From contig NZ_PEBS01000012.1 in NCBI RefSeq assembly GCF_002869965.1, positions 37,777 to 101,776 on the forward strand: DNA of 64,000 nt, written 5' to 3'. The DNA is from Janthinobacterium sp. ROICE36. Lineage in GTDB: Bacteria; Pseudomonadota; Gammaproteobacteria; Burkholderiales; Burkholderiaceae_D. Positions 1-8,622 of the stretch are shown here, one piece after another (within the stretch, counting starts at the first letter, position 1; each line of letters begins with the position of its first letter). The notes beneath the pieces were generated by a model. It ran no database searches and was not told where the DNA came from. It saw nothing but the letters and a program-made list of their open reading frames with translations. A program made the translations under genes and the position numbers.

Positions 1-23
1 GTCCTGCTGGAGAACGCTGCACC

Positions 24-935
24 ATGAGTAACTATGACATTGTAGTAGTGGGCGGCGCCGGCATCGATACAATAGTGCGCGTCCCTTCCCTGCAATTGCC
101 CGTCGCCGATTCCGTGCACGTGCCGCCCATCCACGATTACGTGGCGCACACGGGCAATGGCGTGGCGCTCGGTTGCCATGCGCTGGGCTTGCGCTGCAAG
201 TTCATCGATTTCATCGGCGACGATGCGCAAGGCGCGGCCATCCTGCAGCGCTACAAGGAAGCCAAACTCGATTTTTCACATCTCGTCGAGCCATCGGGCA
301 CGCGGCGCAGCGTCAACCTGGTTGACCCGCAAGGGCGCCGGCTGTCGCTGTACGATGGCCGCCACCCGGAAGACCTGCGCATGCCGGCCGCCTTTTATCT
401 GCCTTACCTGGGGCCGGCGCGCCATGCGCACTTTTCCATCATGGGCTGGGTGGCCGAGCTGTTTGACGATGCGCTGGAGTGCGGCACCACGGTGTCGACC
501 GATTTGCACGACTGGGATGGCGTCAACCCGCACCACCGGGTCTTTGCCCTGCGCGCCGACCTGGTGTTCCTCAGCACGGCGGCACTGGGCGAACGCCACG
601 AGCCAGTCATGCGCGCGATTGTCGCGCAAGGCCGCGCGCAAGCCGTGATCGCCATGGCCGGCGCCAACGGCGCCTATCTGCTGGAACGCGCCAGCGGCGA
701 AGTGCGCCACTACCCGACGGCAGGCTTGACGCTGCCCGTGGTGGACACGAATGGCGCGGGCGACTCATTCGTTGCCGCCTTCCTGCAGGCATGGCTGGAT
801 GGCGCGGGCATCGACGCCGCCATGCGCCGCGGCGCCATCGGCGGCGCGTTTGCCTGCGCCCAGCATGGCACGCATGAACGATTTATCGCGCAGGCAGAGC
901 TGCATGACTTATATCAAGATAGCACTAGCTTATGA
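24..935 (+). CDS. PfkB-family carbohydrate kinase
   Basis: A 303-residue ribokinase/PfkB-fold kinase, expected to phosphorylate a sugar or nucleoside with ATP in the cytosol. The N-terminus carries the GGAGID substrate-site glycine/aspartate motif. Near the C-terminus is the PfkB signature DTNGAGDSF (residues 241-249), whose Asp247 is the expected catalytic base next to the anion-hole glycines. Length is normal for the family. The substrate cannot be read from sequence, and the neighbour metY (co-directional, 94 bp downstream) gives no clue. The window starts 23 bp upstream, so any operon partner on the left is not visible. Confidence 0.85.
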   Translation: MSNYDIVVVGGAGIDTIVRVPSLQLPVADSVHVPPIHDYVAHTGNGVALGCHALGLRCKFIDFIGDDAQGAAILQRYKEAKLDFSHLVEPSGTRRSVNLVDPQGRRLSLYDGRHPEDLRMPAAFYLPYLGPARHAHFSIMGWVAELFDDALECGTTVSTDLHDWDGVNPHHRVFALRADLVFLSTAALGERHEPVMRAIVAQGRAQAVIAMAGANGAYLLERASGEVRHYPTAGLTLPVVDTNGAGDSFVAAFLQAWLDGAGIDAAMRRGAIGGAFACAQHGTHERFIAQAELHDLYQDSTSL

Positions 936-1029
936 CTTAATATTCTATCAAGCGTAACAGCCTTGCAAGTGGCGCATGGCACAATGGCTGCGGATTTCAC
1001 CACCGCATACCATCGACACCGGAGACCAC

Positions 1030-2316
1030 ATGAGAATCGAAACCCTGGCCGTGCACGCCGGCTACACCCCCGACCCGACCACCAAGGCCGCCGCCGTCCC
1101 CATTTACCAGACGGTGGCCTACGCTTTCGACAATGCCCAGCATGGCGCCGACCTGTTCGACCTGAAAGTGGCCGGCAATATCTACACGCGCATCATGAAC
1201 CCCACGCAGGACGTGCTGGAAAAAAGAGTCGCGGCGCTGGAAGGCGGCGTGGCCGCGCTGGCCGTGGCGTCGGGCATGGCGGCGATCACCTACGCGATCC
1301 AGACCATCGCCGAAGCGGGCGACAATTTCATTTCTGCCAGCCAGCTGTATGGCGGCACTTACAATCTGTTTGCCCACACCCTGCCGCAGATCGGCATCGA
1401 AGTGCGCTTCGCCGATGCGCGCCAACCCGAGACCTTCGCCGCCCTGATCGACGCGCGCACCAAGGCCATCTTCTGCGAATCGATCGGCAACCCGCTGGGC
1501 AATGTGACGGACGTGGCGAAACTGGCCGCGATCGCGCATGCGCACGGCATCCCGCTGATCGTCGATAACACGGTGCCCAGCCCCTACCTGTTCCGCCCCA
1601 TCGAGCACGGCGCCGACATCGTCGTCCATTCGCTGACCAAATACCTGGGCGGCCACGGCACCACCGTGGGCGGCGCCATCGTCGACAGCGGCAAGTTTCC
1701 GTGGGCCGAACACAAGGAGCGCTTCAAGCGCTTGAACGAACCGGACGTGTCGTATCACGGCGTCGTCTACACGGAAGCGTTCGGCCCCGCCGCCTTCATC
1801 GGCCGCGCCAGAGTCGTCCCGCTGCGCAATATGGGTGCCGCCATCTCGCCCCTGAGCGCCTTCCAGCTGATCCAGGGCATCGAGACCCTGGCCCTGCGCA
1901 TGGACCGCATCTGCGACAACACCCTGGCCCTGGCCAAGCACCTTAAGCAGCATCCAAAAGTCGCGTGGGTCAATTACGCGGGCCTGGAAGACCACCCGGA
2001 CCACGCGCTGGTGAAAAAATACATGCATGGCCGCGCCTCGGGCATCCTGTCCTTCGGCCTGAAGCTGGCCGAAGGCGAAGATCCGCGCGCGGCCGGCGCC
2101 CGCGTGCTCGACGCCCTGCAGCTGTTTACGCGCCTGGTCAACATCGGCGACGCCAAGTCGCTGGCCACCCACCCGGCGTCCACCACGCACCGCCAGCTCA
2201 ATCCCGCAGAACTGGCCAAGGCGGGCGTGTCCGAAGACATGTTGCGCCTGTCCGTGGGCATCGAGCATATCGACGACTTGCGCGAAGACCTGGAGCAGGC
2301 GTTGAACGCCGCCTGA
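1030..2316 (+). CDS. metY: O-acetylhomoserine sulfhydrylase (aminocarboxypropyltransferase)
   Basis: A 428-residue Cys/Met-metabolism PLP enzyme. It should make homocysteine (or methionine) from O-acetylhomoserine and sulfide or methanethiol. The PLP-binding lysine is in HSLTKYLGGHG (Lys203), and the N-terminus ETLAVHAGY is typical of MetY. I chose the ATG at 1030 because GGAGA lies just upstream and family similarity starts there; an upstream in-frame ATG at 976 would add 18 unrelated residues. No SAM or other riboswitch was recognised in the 94-bp leader. Confidence 0.92.
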   Translation: MRIETLAVHAGYTPDPTTKAAAVPIYQTVAYAFDNAQHGADLFDLKVAGNIYTRIMNPTQDVLEKRVAALEGGVAALAVASGMAAITYAIQTIAEAGDNFISASQLYGGTYNLFAHTLPQIGIEVRFADARQPETFAALIDARTKAIFCESIGNPLGNVTDVAKLAAIAHAHGIPLIVDNTVPSPYLFRPIEHGADIVVHSLTKYLGGHGTTVGGAIVDSGKFPWAEHKERFKRLNEPDVSYHGVVYTEAFGPAAFIGRARVVPLRNMGAAISPLSAFQLIQGIETLALRMDRICDNTLALAKHLKQHPKVAWVNYAGLEDHPDHALVKKYMHGRASGILSFGLKLAEGEDPRAAGARVLDALQLFTRLVNIGDAKSLATHPASTTHRQLNPAELAKAGVSEDMLRLSVGIEHIDDLREDLEQALNAA

Positions 2317-2907
2317 CTCCGGTTGAAATCAGGCTGAAAGCCTGTCCCTGCATAGACATGCCCCCCCCCCGCCGGGACAGAGCAGCTGCATGCCGTAAAG
2401 CGAAGCCGGCGTTCACGCGCAGCGCCAGCGGCGCTTCTGTCATGTCTGTCATCCTCCCCATGCTTGCACTGGATCGCCCCCAGGTCCAGCCCGGAACATC
2501 ATTGTCCCCCTCCCCGCATCCCCTGGTATCACGCCTATGCCATGGCGATTGCTTCGCTGCGCCTGCCGGGTTTGATGATCGACGAAGGCCCATGCTCCAG
2601 GCATGTGGCGGGAAGTTGTTCTATGCGCCGCCGCTCATGGTCGATAGCCTCTTGTTGCGAAAACGAATCGAAACGAACAAAAAAGAAGAACTAAATGTTG
2701 TTAAATTCTCGAACGTGCGTAGAATAAACAAAAAAAAGCGCCTTATTCTTCACTTCAGCGCAGTTCTCTTCCTGTTCGCATGAGCGCCCGGATGCGCCCA
2801 TGGCAGTGGCAGGCAGGCGCAGGACAGCGACTGCGTGGCGCGATGAGAAACACCTGAAACCATGCACTTTTTGTAGCCCATAGCGGCCTATCACCACCTC
2901 CAGGATC
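2317..2907. other. 591-bp intergenic region before glpD
   Basis: I see no gene here. It holds a small perfect hairpin just after metY (CAGGCT-GAA-AGCCTG, 2331-2345, without a T run), a run of ten C residues at 2361-2370, and an AT-richer stretch at about 2650-2750. That stretch contains CGAAAACGAA/TCGAAACGAA tandem half-sites and probably the glp promoter. The leader from there to glpD is about 150-250 bp. Confidence 0.6.
2658..2677 (+). promoter_or_regulatory. Candidate GlpR-type operator (tandem CGAAAACGAA repeats)
   Basis: Two adjacent 10-bp half-sites, CGAAAACGAA and TCGAAACGAA, are followed by further A-rich sequence and a TCGAACG at about 2709. A/T-rich TTCG-type repeats are what DeoR-family regulators such as GlpR commonly bind, and the next gene is glpD. 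No glpR gene is in the window. The assignment is inference from motif type and position. Confidence 0.35.
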
Positions 2908-4461
2908 ATGATGCAATCGACAATCAAGCAGCTAGCGCAACAGGACTGTGATCTTTTAATCGTCGGCGGCGGCATCAACGGCGTCGGTATCGCGCGCGAT
3001 GCGGCCGGCCGCGGTTTGCGCGTCATGCTGTGCGAGCAGCACGATCTGGCCCAGCACACGTCCTCGGCCAGCACAAAACTGATACACGGCGGCCTGCGTT
3101 ATCTTGAGTATTACGAATTCAAGCTGGTGCGCAAGGCCTTGCAGGAACGCGAATTGCTGTTGCGCACGGCACCGCACATCATGTGGCCGCTGCGCTTCGT
3201 CATGCCGCATGATGCCGGACAACGGCCCGCCTGGATGATCCGTGCCGGACTGTTCCTGTATGACCATCTGGCGCGACGCGCTTTCCTGCCGGCCTCGCAA
3301 GGCGTGTCGCTGCGCCAGCACGTGGCGGGCGGCCCGCTGAAGGGCGATTTCCGCAAGGGCTTCGTCTACTCTGACGGCTGGGTGGACGATGCGCGCCTGG
3401 TGGTGCTCAATGCGCTGGACGCCAGCGAACGCGGCGCCAACATCCTGACCCGCACCCGCTGCGCAGCAGTGCGCCAGGAAGGCCAGGGCTGGCACGCCAC
3501 GCTGGAGAGCGAGCAGCATGGCCGCATCGAGGTGACGGCGCGCGCCATCGTCAACGCCGCCGGCCCCTGGACCGCGCAATTCGCCAACGCCGCCTCTGGC
3601 GTGAGCAATACGCACGGACTGCGGCTGGTCAAGGGCAGCCACATCATCGTGCCGCGCCTGTTCGACCATCCTTACGCCTATATTTTCCAGAACCAGGACA
3701 AACGCATCATCTTCGCCATTCCCTATCAGGACGAGTTCACCCTGATCGGCACCACCGACCTGGAATACACCGGCGCGCCCGGCAAGGTGACGATCAGCGA
3801 CAGCGAAGTGAGCTACCTGTGCGAAGTGGCCAACCGCTATTTCACCAAACAGATTGCACCGGGCGACGTGGTCTGGACCTATTCCGGAGTGCGACCGCTG
3901 CTCGACGACAGCGCGCAAAACGCCTCGGCGGTGACGCGCGACTACCTGCTCGAATGCGACCCGAACACCGCCCCCTTCCTCAATATCTGGGGCGGCAAGA
4001 TCACCACTTACCGGAAACTGTCGGAAGAAGCGCTGGCCATGCTGCAGCCGCGCCTGGGCGGCGATGCACCGGACTGGACCGCCTCGGCCCCCTTGCCGGG
4101 CGGCGACCTGGAGCAAGCGGGCGCGCTGGTTGACAACATCGACTTCGAGCGCTTTGCACAACAATTGCACACCCGGTACCCATGGCTGCCGGACAAGCTG
4201 GCGCAGCGTTATGCGCGCTGCTACGGCACCCGCGCCAGGCGCATGCTCGGTACGGCAAACAATATGACGGATCTGGGCGAAGAGTTGACGCCCGGCATGT
4301 ACGAACAGGAGGCGCGCTATCTGTTTGAGGTGGAATGGGCGCGCTGCGCCGAAGACATCCTTTGGCGCAGAACCAAATGCGGCTTGTACTGCCAGCCGCA
4401 GCATGTGGCGCGTCTGGAGGAATGGATCAAACAGATGTCGATACCTGAGATGAGCACTTGA
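2908..4461 (+). CDS. glpD: Glycerol-3-phosphate dehydrogenase, FAD-dependent
   Basis: A 517-residue aerobic GlpD that oxidises sn-glycerol 3-phosphate to DHAP and passes electrons to the quinone pool at the inner membrane. The N-terminal FAD Rossmann motif VGGGINGVG (residues 19-27) is followed by the diagnostic SSASTKLIHGGLRYLE block; the C-terminal DAO_C domain is present. Two adjacent ATGs (2908, 2911) follow AGGATC, and the second has the better ribosome-site spacing. It is the first gene of a same-strand run with glpK (131 bp), glpF, DJ-1, mgsA-like and a D-lactate dehydrogenase-like gene, so its DHAP product may feed the methylglyoxal synthase downstream. Confidence 0.95.
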   Translation: MMQSTIKQLAQQDCDLLIVGGGINGVGIARDAAGRGLRVMLCEQHDLAQHTSSASTKLIHGGLRYLEYYEFKLVRKALQERELLLRTAPHIMWPLRFVMPHDAGQRPAWMIRAGLFLYDHLARRAFLPASQGVSLRQHVAGGPLKGDFRKGFVYSDGWVDDARLVVLNALDASERGANILTRTRCAAVRQEGQGWHATLESEQHGRIEVTARAIVNAAGPWTAQFANAASGVSNTHGLRLVKGSHIIVPRLFDHPYAYIFQNQDKRIIFAIPYQDEFTLIGTTDLEYTGAPGKVTISDSEVSYLCEVANRYFTKQIAPGDVVWTYSGVRPLLDDSAQNASAVTRDYLLECDPNTAPFLNIWGGKITTYRKLSEEALAMLQPRLGGDAPDWTASAPLPGGDLEQAGALVDNIDFERFAQQLHTRYPWLPDKLAQRYARCYGTRARRMLGTANNMTDLGEELTPGMYEQEARYLFEVEWARCAEDILWRRTKCGLYCQPQHVARLEEWIKQMSIPEMST

Positions 4462-4592
4462 AAAAAATAAGCCTGAGAGCCAGGCAGCTTTGCCTTGCCT
4501 GGGCCATCTCCATGGACACGGGATACCAGTTTTACCGAGTGACCGGCGCGGCAAAGACCGGCAAAAAAATCAACTATAGACGGAGATAAGAC

Positions 4593-6107
4593 ATGCAGAA
4601 AATGGCGATGAAGGACCAATACATTCTTGCGCTCGATCAGGGAACGACAAGCTCGCGCGCAGTGTTGTTTGATCGGGCCGGCAACATCGTCTCGGTAGCA
4701 CAAAAGGAATTTCCGCAAATTTATCCGCAGCCGGGTTGGGTCGAGCATGACCCACAGGATATCTGGTCGACGCAGGCCGGCGTCGCCGCCGAAGCCGTCA
4801 CGCACGCTGGTCTGAATGGCGCATCGATTGCCGCCATCGGCATCACCAACCAGCGCGAAACCACCATCGTCTGGGACCGCGAGACGGGCCGCCCGGTGTA
4901 CAACGCCATCGTCTGGCAAGACCGCCGCACGGCCGATTTCTGCGATGAACTGAAAGGCCGCGGCCTCGAAGCCATCGTGCGGGAAAAAACCGGTTTGCCG
5001 ATCGATTCGTATTTCTCCGCAACCAAGATCCGCTGGATACTCGACAATGTTCCAGGGGCGCGCGAACGCGCCAACCAGGGCAAGCTCGCCTTCGGCACTG
5101 TCGACAGCTGGCTGGTCTGGAATCTCACGCAGCAAGGACTGCACGTCACCGATGTCACCAACGCTTCGCGCACCATGCTGTTCAACATCCACACGCTGGA
5201 ATGGGACGAGGAATTGCTGGCCTTGATGGATATTCCGCGCAGCATGCTGCCTGAAGTCCATCCTTCTTCGGCCGTCTACGGCACCACCAAAACCACCTTG
5301 TTTGCCTCCGCCGTACCGCTTGCCGGCATCGCCGGCGACCAGCACGCGGCGCTGTTCGGTCAGATGTGCACCAAGCCAGGCATGGTCAAGAACACCTACG
5401 GCACAGGTTGCTTCCTGGTGATGAACACGGGCGACAAACCGATTGAATCGAAGAACAATCTCGTCACCACGATCGCGTGGCAGATCGGCGAGCAAGTCAA
5501 CTACGCGCTCGAAGGCAGCATTTTCATCGGCGGCGCGGTCGTGCAATGGCTGCGCGACGGGCTCGGCATCATCAAGAGCGCCGCTGAAATCGAGGCGCTG
5601 GCGCGCTCGGTGCCGCATGGCGACGGCGTCTATCTGGTGCCGGCCTTCGCCGGACTCGGCGCGCCGCACTGGAATCCGCGCGCCCGCGGCACGCTGTTCG
5701 GCGTGACGCGCGGCACCACCTCGGCCCACATCGCGCGCGCTGCGCTCGACAGCATCGCCTACCAGTCGCTGGATGTATTGAAGGCCATGGAAGCCGACCT
5801 GGGTGGCAAGATCACCGAATTGCGCGTCGACGGCGGCGCGGTAGCAAACGATTTGTTGATGCAATTCCAATCGGACCTGCTCGGCGTGGACGTGGTGCGC
5901 CCGCAAATCACCGAAACGACGGCCCTGGGCGCGGCGTATCTGGCTGGCTTGGCGGTCGGCTACTGGAAGGATGTCAGCGACATACAGGACCAATGGAAAC
6001 TGGACCGCCGTTTCACGCCGGTGCTCGACGCGAGCACAGTGAAGACCAATATACAAGGATGGCAACGTGCGATCAACGCCAGCAAAGCCTGGGCCGATGC
6101 GGTCTGA
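4593..6107 (+). CDS. glpK: Glycerol kinase
   Basis: A 504-residue FGGY-family kinase making glycerol 3-phosphate from glycerol and ATP. The N-terminus has the phosphate-binding [11 protein letters not shown] motif, and the C-terminal half has the adenosine-site block [19 protein letters not shown]. Length matches E. coli GlpK. The start at 4593 has GGAGATAAGAC in front of it, good spacing. It lies between glpD and glpF (42 bp to glpF) and is almost certainly in the same transcript. Confidence 0.97.
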   Translation: MQKMAMKDQYILALDQGTTSSRAVLFDRAGNIVSVAQKEFPQIYPQPGWVEHDPQDIWSTQAGVAAEAVTHAGLNGASIAAIGITNQRETTIVWDRETGRPVYNAIVWQDRRTADFCDELKGRGLEAIVREKTGLPIDSYFSATKIRWILDNVPGARERANQGKLAFGTVDSWLVWNLTQQGLHVTDVTNASRTMLFNIHTLEWDEELLALMDIPRSMLPEVHPSSAVYGTTKTTLFASAVPLAGIAGDQHAALFGQMCTKPGMVKNTYGTGCFLVMNTGDKPIESKNNLVTTIAWQIGEQVNYALEGSIFIGGAVVQWLRDGLGIIKSAAEIEALARSVPHGDGVYLVPAFAGLGAPHWNPRARGTLFGVTRGTTSAHIARAALDSIAYQSLDVLKAMEADLGGKITELRVDGGAVANDLLMQFQSDLLGVDVVRPQITETTALGAAYLAGLAVGYWKDVSDIQDQWKLDRRFTPVLDASTVKTNIQGWQRAINASKAWADAV

Positions 6108-6149
6108 TCGACCAAGCGCCCATCCCTACCACCTCACTGGAAGTCTCAC

Positions 6150-6857
6150 ATGCATCCTTTATTTGCCGAATTCATCGGCACCACCTTGCTCGTCCTGCTG
6201 GGCAATGGCGTGGTCGCCAACGTCATCTTGCAAAAAACCAAGGGCCATAACAGCGGCCTGATCGTGATCGCCATCGGCTGGGCGATGGCAGTCTTTGTCG
6301 CCGTGCTGTGCACCGCCGCCGCCAGCGGCGGCCACCTCAATCCGGTGGTCACCGTGGCACTGGCGGTGGTCGGGAAATTCCCTTGGGCAAAGGTCCCCGC
6401 CTATGTCGCCATGCAGATGCTCGGTGGCATGATGGGGGCGTTTCTGGTATGGGTCGTCTACTACAAGCACTTCGAGAGCACCCCCGATGGCGACACCAAA
6501 CTGGCAGTCTTTTGCACCGGCCCGGCGATCCGGGGCACCTTTGGCAGCCTGGCCGCCGAAATGATCGCCACCTTCGTTCTCGTGTTTGCCGTGTTGAACA
6601 TGGCGGCGCCAAGCTTCGGACTGGGCGCCATGAGTGCCTTGCCCGTCGCCCTGCTGGTGCTGGGCATCGGCGTGTCGCTCGGCGGCACCACGGGTTACGC
6701 AATGAGCCCGGCGCGCGACTTCGGTCCGCGCATCATGCACGCGATCCTGCCCATCCCGGGCAAGCGCGACAGCGACTGGCGCTATGCCTGGGTACCGGTC
6801 GTCGGCCCGCTGCTGGGCGCCGTCCTGGCGGCACTGCTGTACAACTATAAATTCTAA
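6150..6857 (+). CDS. glpF: Glycerol facilitator (MIP/aquaporin) with altered NPA boxes
   Basis: A 235-residue inner-membrane aquaglyceroporin with six predicted helices and two half-helices. The first pore box reads HLNPVVTVAL (NPV instead of NPA). The second reads MSPARDFGPR (SPA instead of NPA), keeping the selectivity-filter Arg and the DFGPR tail of glycerol facilitators. Codon reading confirms both changes (AAT CCG GTG and AGC CCG GCG). GGAAG precedes the ATG. Its place after glpK argues for glycerol uptake; the altered boxes suggest a divergent selectivity or a subclade trait. Confidence 0.9.
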   Translation: MHPLFAEFIGTTLLVLLGNGVVANVILQKTKGHNSGLIVIAIGWAMAVFVAVLCTAAASGGHLNPVVTVALAVVGKFPWAKVPAYVAMQMLGGMMGAFLVWVVYYKHFESTPDGDTKLAVFCTGPAIRGTFGSLAAEMIATFVLVFAVLNMAAPSFGLGAMSALPVALLVLGIGVSLGGTTGYAMSPARDFGPRIMHAILPIPGKRDSDWRYAWVPVVGPLLGAVLAALLYNYKF

Positions 6858-6948
6858 TTCCAATCCCACTACTCCCCCGCGTTTGCCGCAGATGGCCGTG
6901 GTAACAGGCCGGAGCGGTGTGGAGTAGGCACTTACACAGGAGAAGCAC

Positions 6949-7530
6949 ATGGCAGCGAAAAGAATCTTGTTTTTGACGGGCGATTTTGCGGAAGATTATG
7001 AAATGATGGTGCCGTTCCAGGCATTGCAGATGGTCGGCCACACGGTGCACGCCGTCTGCCCGGGCAAGAAGAGCGGCGAGAAGATCAAGACCGCCATTCA
7101 CGACTTCGAGGGCGACCAGACCTATACCGAGAAACCGGGGCATCTGTTTGCGCTCAATGCCAGCTTCGACGAAGTCGAGGTGAGCGACTACGACGCCCTG
7201 ATGATCACGGGCGGCCGCGCGCCGGAATATCTGCGCCTGAACCCGCGCGTGATCGAGATCGTGCGCCAATTCGCCGCGGCCGGCAAACCGATCGCAGCCA
7301 TCTGTCATGGCGCGCAAGTGCTGGTCGCCGCCGATGTCATCCGTGGAAAACGCATTGCGGCGTATCCCGCGTGCGCGCCGGAAGTGCGCCTGGCCGGTGG
7401 CGACTATGCGGACATTGCAGTGGACCAGGCAGTCACCGATGGCGCTTTCATCACGGCGCCGGCGTGGCCCGCCCATCCGCAATGGCTGGCGCAATTTCTC
7501 CAGCGACTGGGAACAGCCATCACGCTCTGA
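6949..7530 (+). CDS. DJ-1/PfpI-family protein (possible glyoxalase III)
   Basis: A 193-residue DJ-1/PfpI (class I glutamine-amidotransferase-like) protein. The nucleophile elbow is AICHGAQ with Cys119-His120; an acidic residue in FAEDYE (Glu15/Glu18) could be the partner Glu. Family members act as peptidases, deglycases or glutathione-independent glyoxalases that turn methylglyoxal into D-lactate. Sequence alone does not choose among these. Here it sits 91 bp after glpF and 77 bp before a methylglyoxal synthase, followed by a D-lactate dehydrogenase-like gene, which favours the glyoxalase III role. AGGAG precedes the ATG. Confidence 0.85.
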   Translation: MAAKRILFLTGDFAEDYEMMVPFQALQMVGHTVHAVCPGKKSGEKIKTAIHDFEGDQTYTEKPGHLFALNASFDEVEVSDYDALMITGGRAPEYLRLNPRVIEIVRQFAAAGKPIAAICHGAQVLVAADVIRGKRIAAYPACAPEVRLAGGDYADIAVDQAVTDGAFITAPAWPAHPQWLAQFLQRLGTAITL

Positions 7531-7547
7531 TCCTTGTAAAAGCTAGT

Positions 7548-7574
7548 GCCTCGCGCCCTTTCCGGACGCGAGGC
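7548..7574 (+). other. Intra-operon hairpin (GCCTCGCG/CGCGAGGC)
   Basis: A perfect 8-bp stem (7548-7555 with 7567-7574) with an 11-nt loop lies between the DJ-1 gene and the methylglyoxal synthase gene. No T run follows, so it is not a standard terminator. It could stabilise or process the mRNA and so tune the dose of the toxic-product enzyme downstream; that is inference. Confidence 0.45.
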
Positions 7575-7607
7575 CGCCCGCAGCGCCGCCTTGAAAGCAG
7601 AACCATC

Positions 7608-8510
7608 ATGCCCTTGCGTTCTCCCCGCTACAGAATCGGTCTGGCCGCAAACCGGGCGCATCAGGATGCCCCCGACTCGGCCCTGGTGCGCCTGCTCCAG
7701 GGTGGGCAGGCGGCGATCGAAAACCAGCTCCAGCCGCGACTCGTCGTCGTGGGCAGAACCCTCGACGCGATCCTGAGCCACGGTTTGCTGCCGCACTACC
7801 CATCGATTGAGCGCTTTCCCTATGGCCGCGAAGGCGGCCTGATGATGCTCGTGTCGCGCGTTGTCGAGAGCGATCCGGCCAAGGCGCTGGACGCGGTGAT
7901 TTACCTGATGGACCCGCTTGACCCGTCGTCCAATTTTCCCGAAGCGCTGGCCTTGAAACGTCAATGCGTCATTCATGGCAAACCATTCCTGTCGACCCTG
8001 GCCGGCGCCAGGGAGTGGCTTGAACTGGAAGCGGTGGCCGTTGGCGCACGGCCCGATGCGACGCTCGATTCCACCTTCGACCTAGCCAATGAAAGCATCG
8101 CCCTGATTGCGCACGACGCGATGAAAGGCTGCATGCTGGCCTTGGCGGAGCGGCATTTCGCATTGTTGGACAGCTTCGCGATGCGCTGCGCCACCGGCAC
8201 CACAGGCAGCTTGCTCAATCAACTGGCGCAAAAGATCAAGGGAGAAGTGGCGGGCCGCAATTGGGTGCGACCTTTCCGCAGCGGTCCCCTGGGTGGCGAT
8301 GCGCAAATTGCCGAACTGATCCTGAACCGCCAATGCCGCCGCGTGCTATTTCTCGAAGATCCGCATGTGGCGCGCCAGCACGAGGCAGACATTCAATTGC
8401 TGGAACGCGCGGCGCGCACCGTCACCGACTATGCATCGTGCAGCAGCGATGTGAAAGGCGTGGAACGCTGGCTCAATTTGCTGGCCCTGCGCTGCAAGCG
8501 GGTGGCCTGA
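7608..8510 (+). CDS. mgsA: Methylglyoxal synthase with tandem MGS-like domains
   Basis: A 300-residue protein about twice the usual length. The C-terminal half (about 160-290) matches methylglyoxal synthase, which turns DHAP into methylglyoxal and phosphate: ALIAHD (His169, Asp170), Lys173, ATGTTG (195-200), SGPLGGD (Asp231, the catalytic Asp71 of E. coli MgsA) and EDPHVARQHEAD (His258, Asp261). The N-terminal half (1-145) looks like a decayed copy: YGREGGLMM replaces SGPMGGD, and MDPLDPSSNFPE has Asn and Glu at the His98/Asp101 positions, so it is probably catalytically dead and regulatory. I chose the ATG at 7608; longer upstream reading runs into the DJ-1 gene. The alignment was done by eye. 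Confidence 0.8.
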   Translation: MPLRSPRYRIGLAANRAHQDAPDSALVRLLQGGQAAIENQLQPRLVVVGRTLDAILSHGLLPHYPSIERFPYGREGGLMMLVSRVVESDPAKALDAVIYLMDPLDPSSNFPEALALKRQCVIHGKPFLSTLAGAREWLELEAVAVGARPDATLDSTFDLANESIALIAHDAMKGCMLALAERHFALLDSFAMRCATGTTGSLLNQLAQKIKGEVAGRNWVRPFRSGPLGGDAQIAELILNRQCRRVLFLEDPHVARQHEADIQLLERAARTVTDYASCSSDVKGVERWLNLLALRCKRVA

Positions 8511-8622
8511 ACGCCCTTGCGGAGCTGAAGCGCTGGCATGTCAGCGATAACAATGAGCATGGCAAGACCATGATGGTAGTGGCTTCTGTCTTGCCGAAGA
8601 AAATAAACAGGAGTACGCCAGC

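Noticed and set aside
936..1029. SAM or SAH riboswitch ahead of metY
   Set aside because: Too short and no conserved core or paired stems could be found by eye.
997..2268. Long minus-strand open frame opposite metY
   Set aside because: Its translation is low-complexity (Gly/Arg/Gln/Val-rich), without any family motif; it mirrors the codon bias of metY on the other strand.
2956..4554. 532-codon minus-strand frame opposite glpD
   Set aside because: A GC-skew shadow of glpD; no recognisable domain and no ribosome site.
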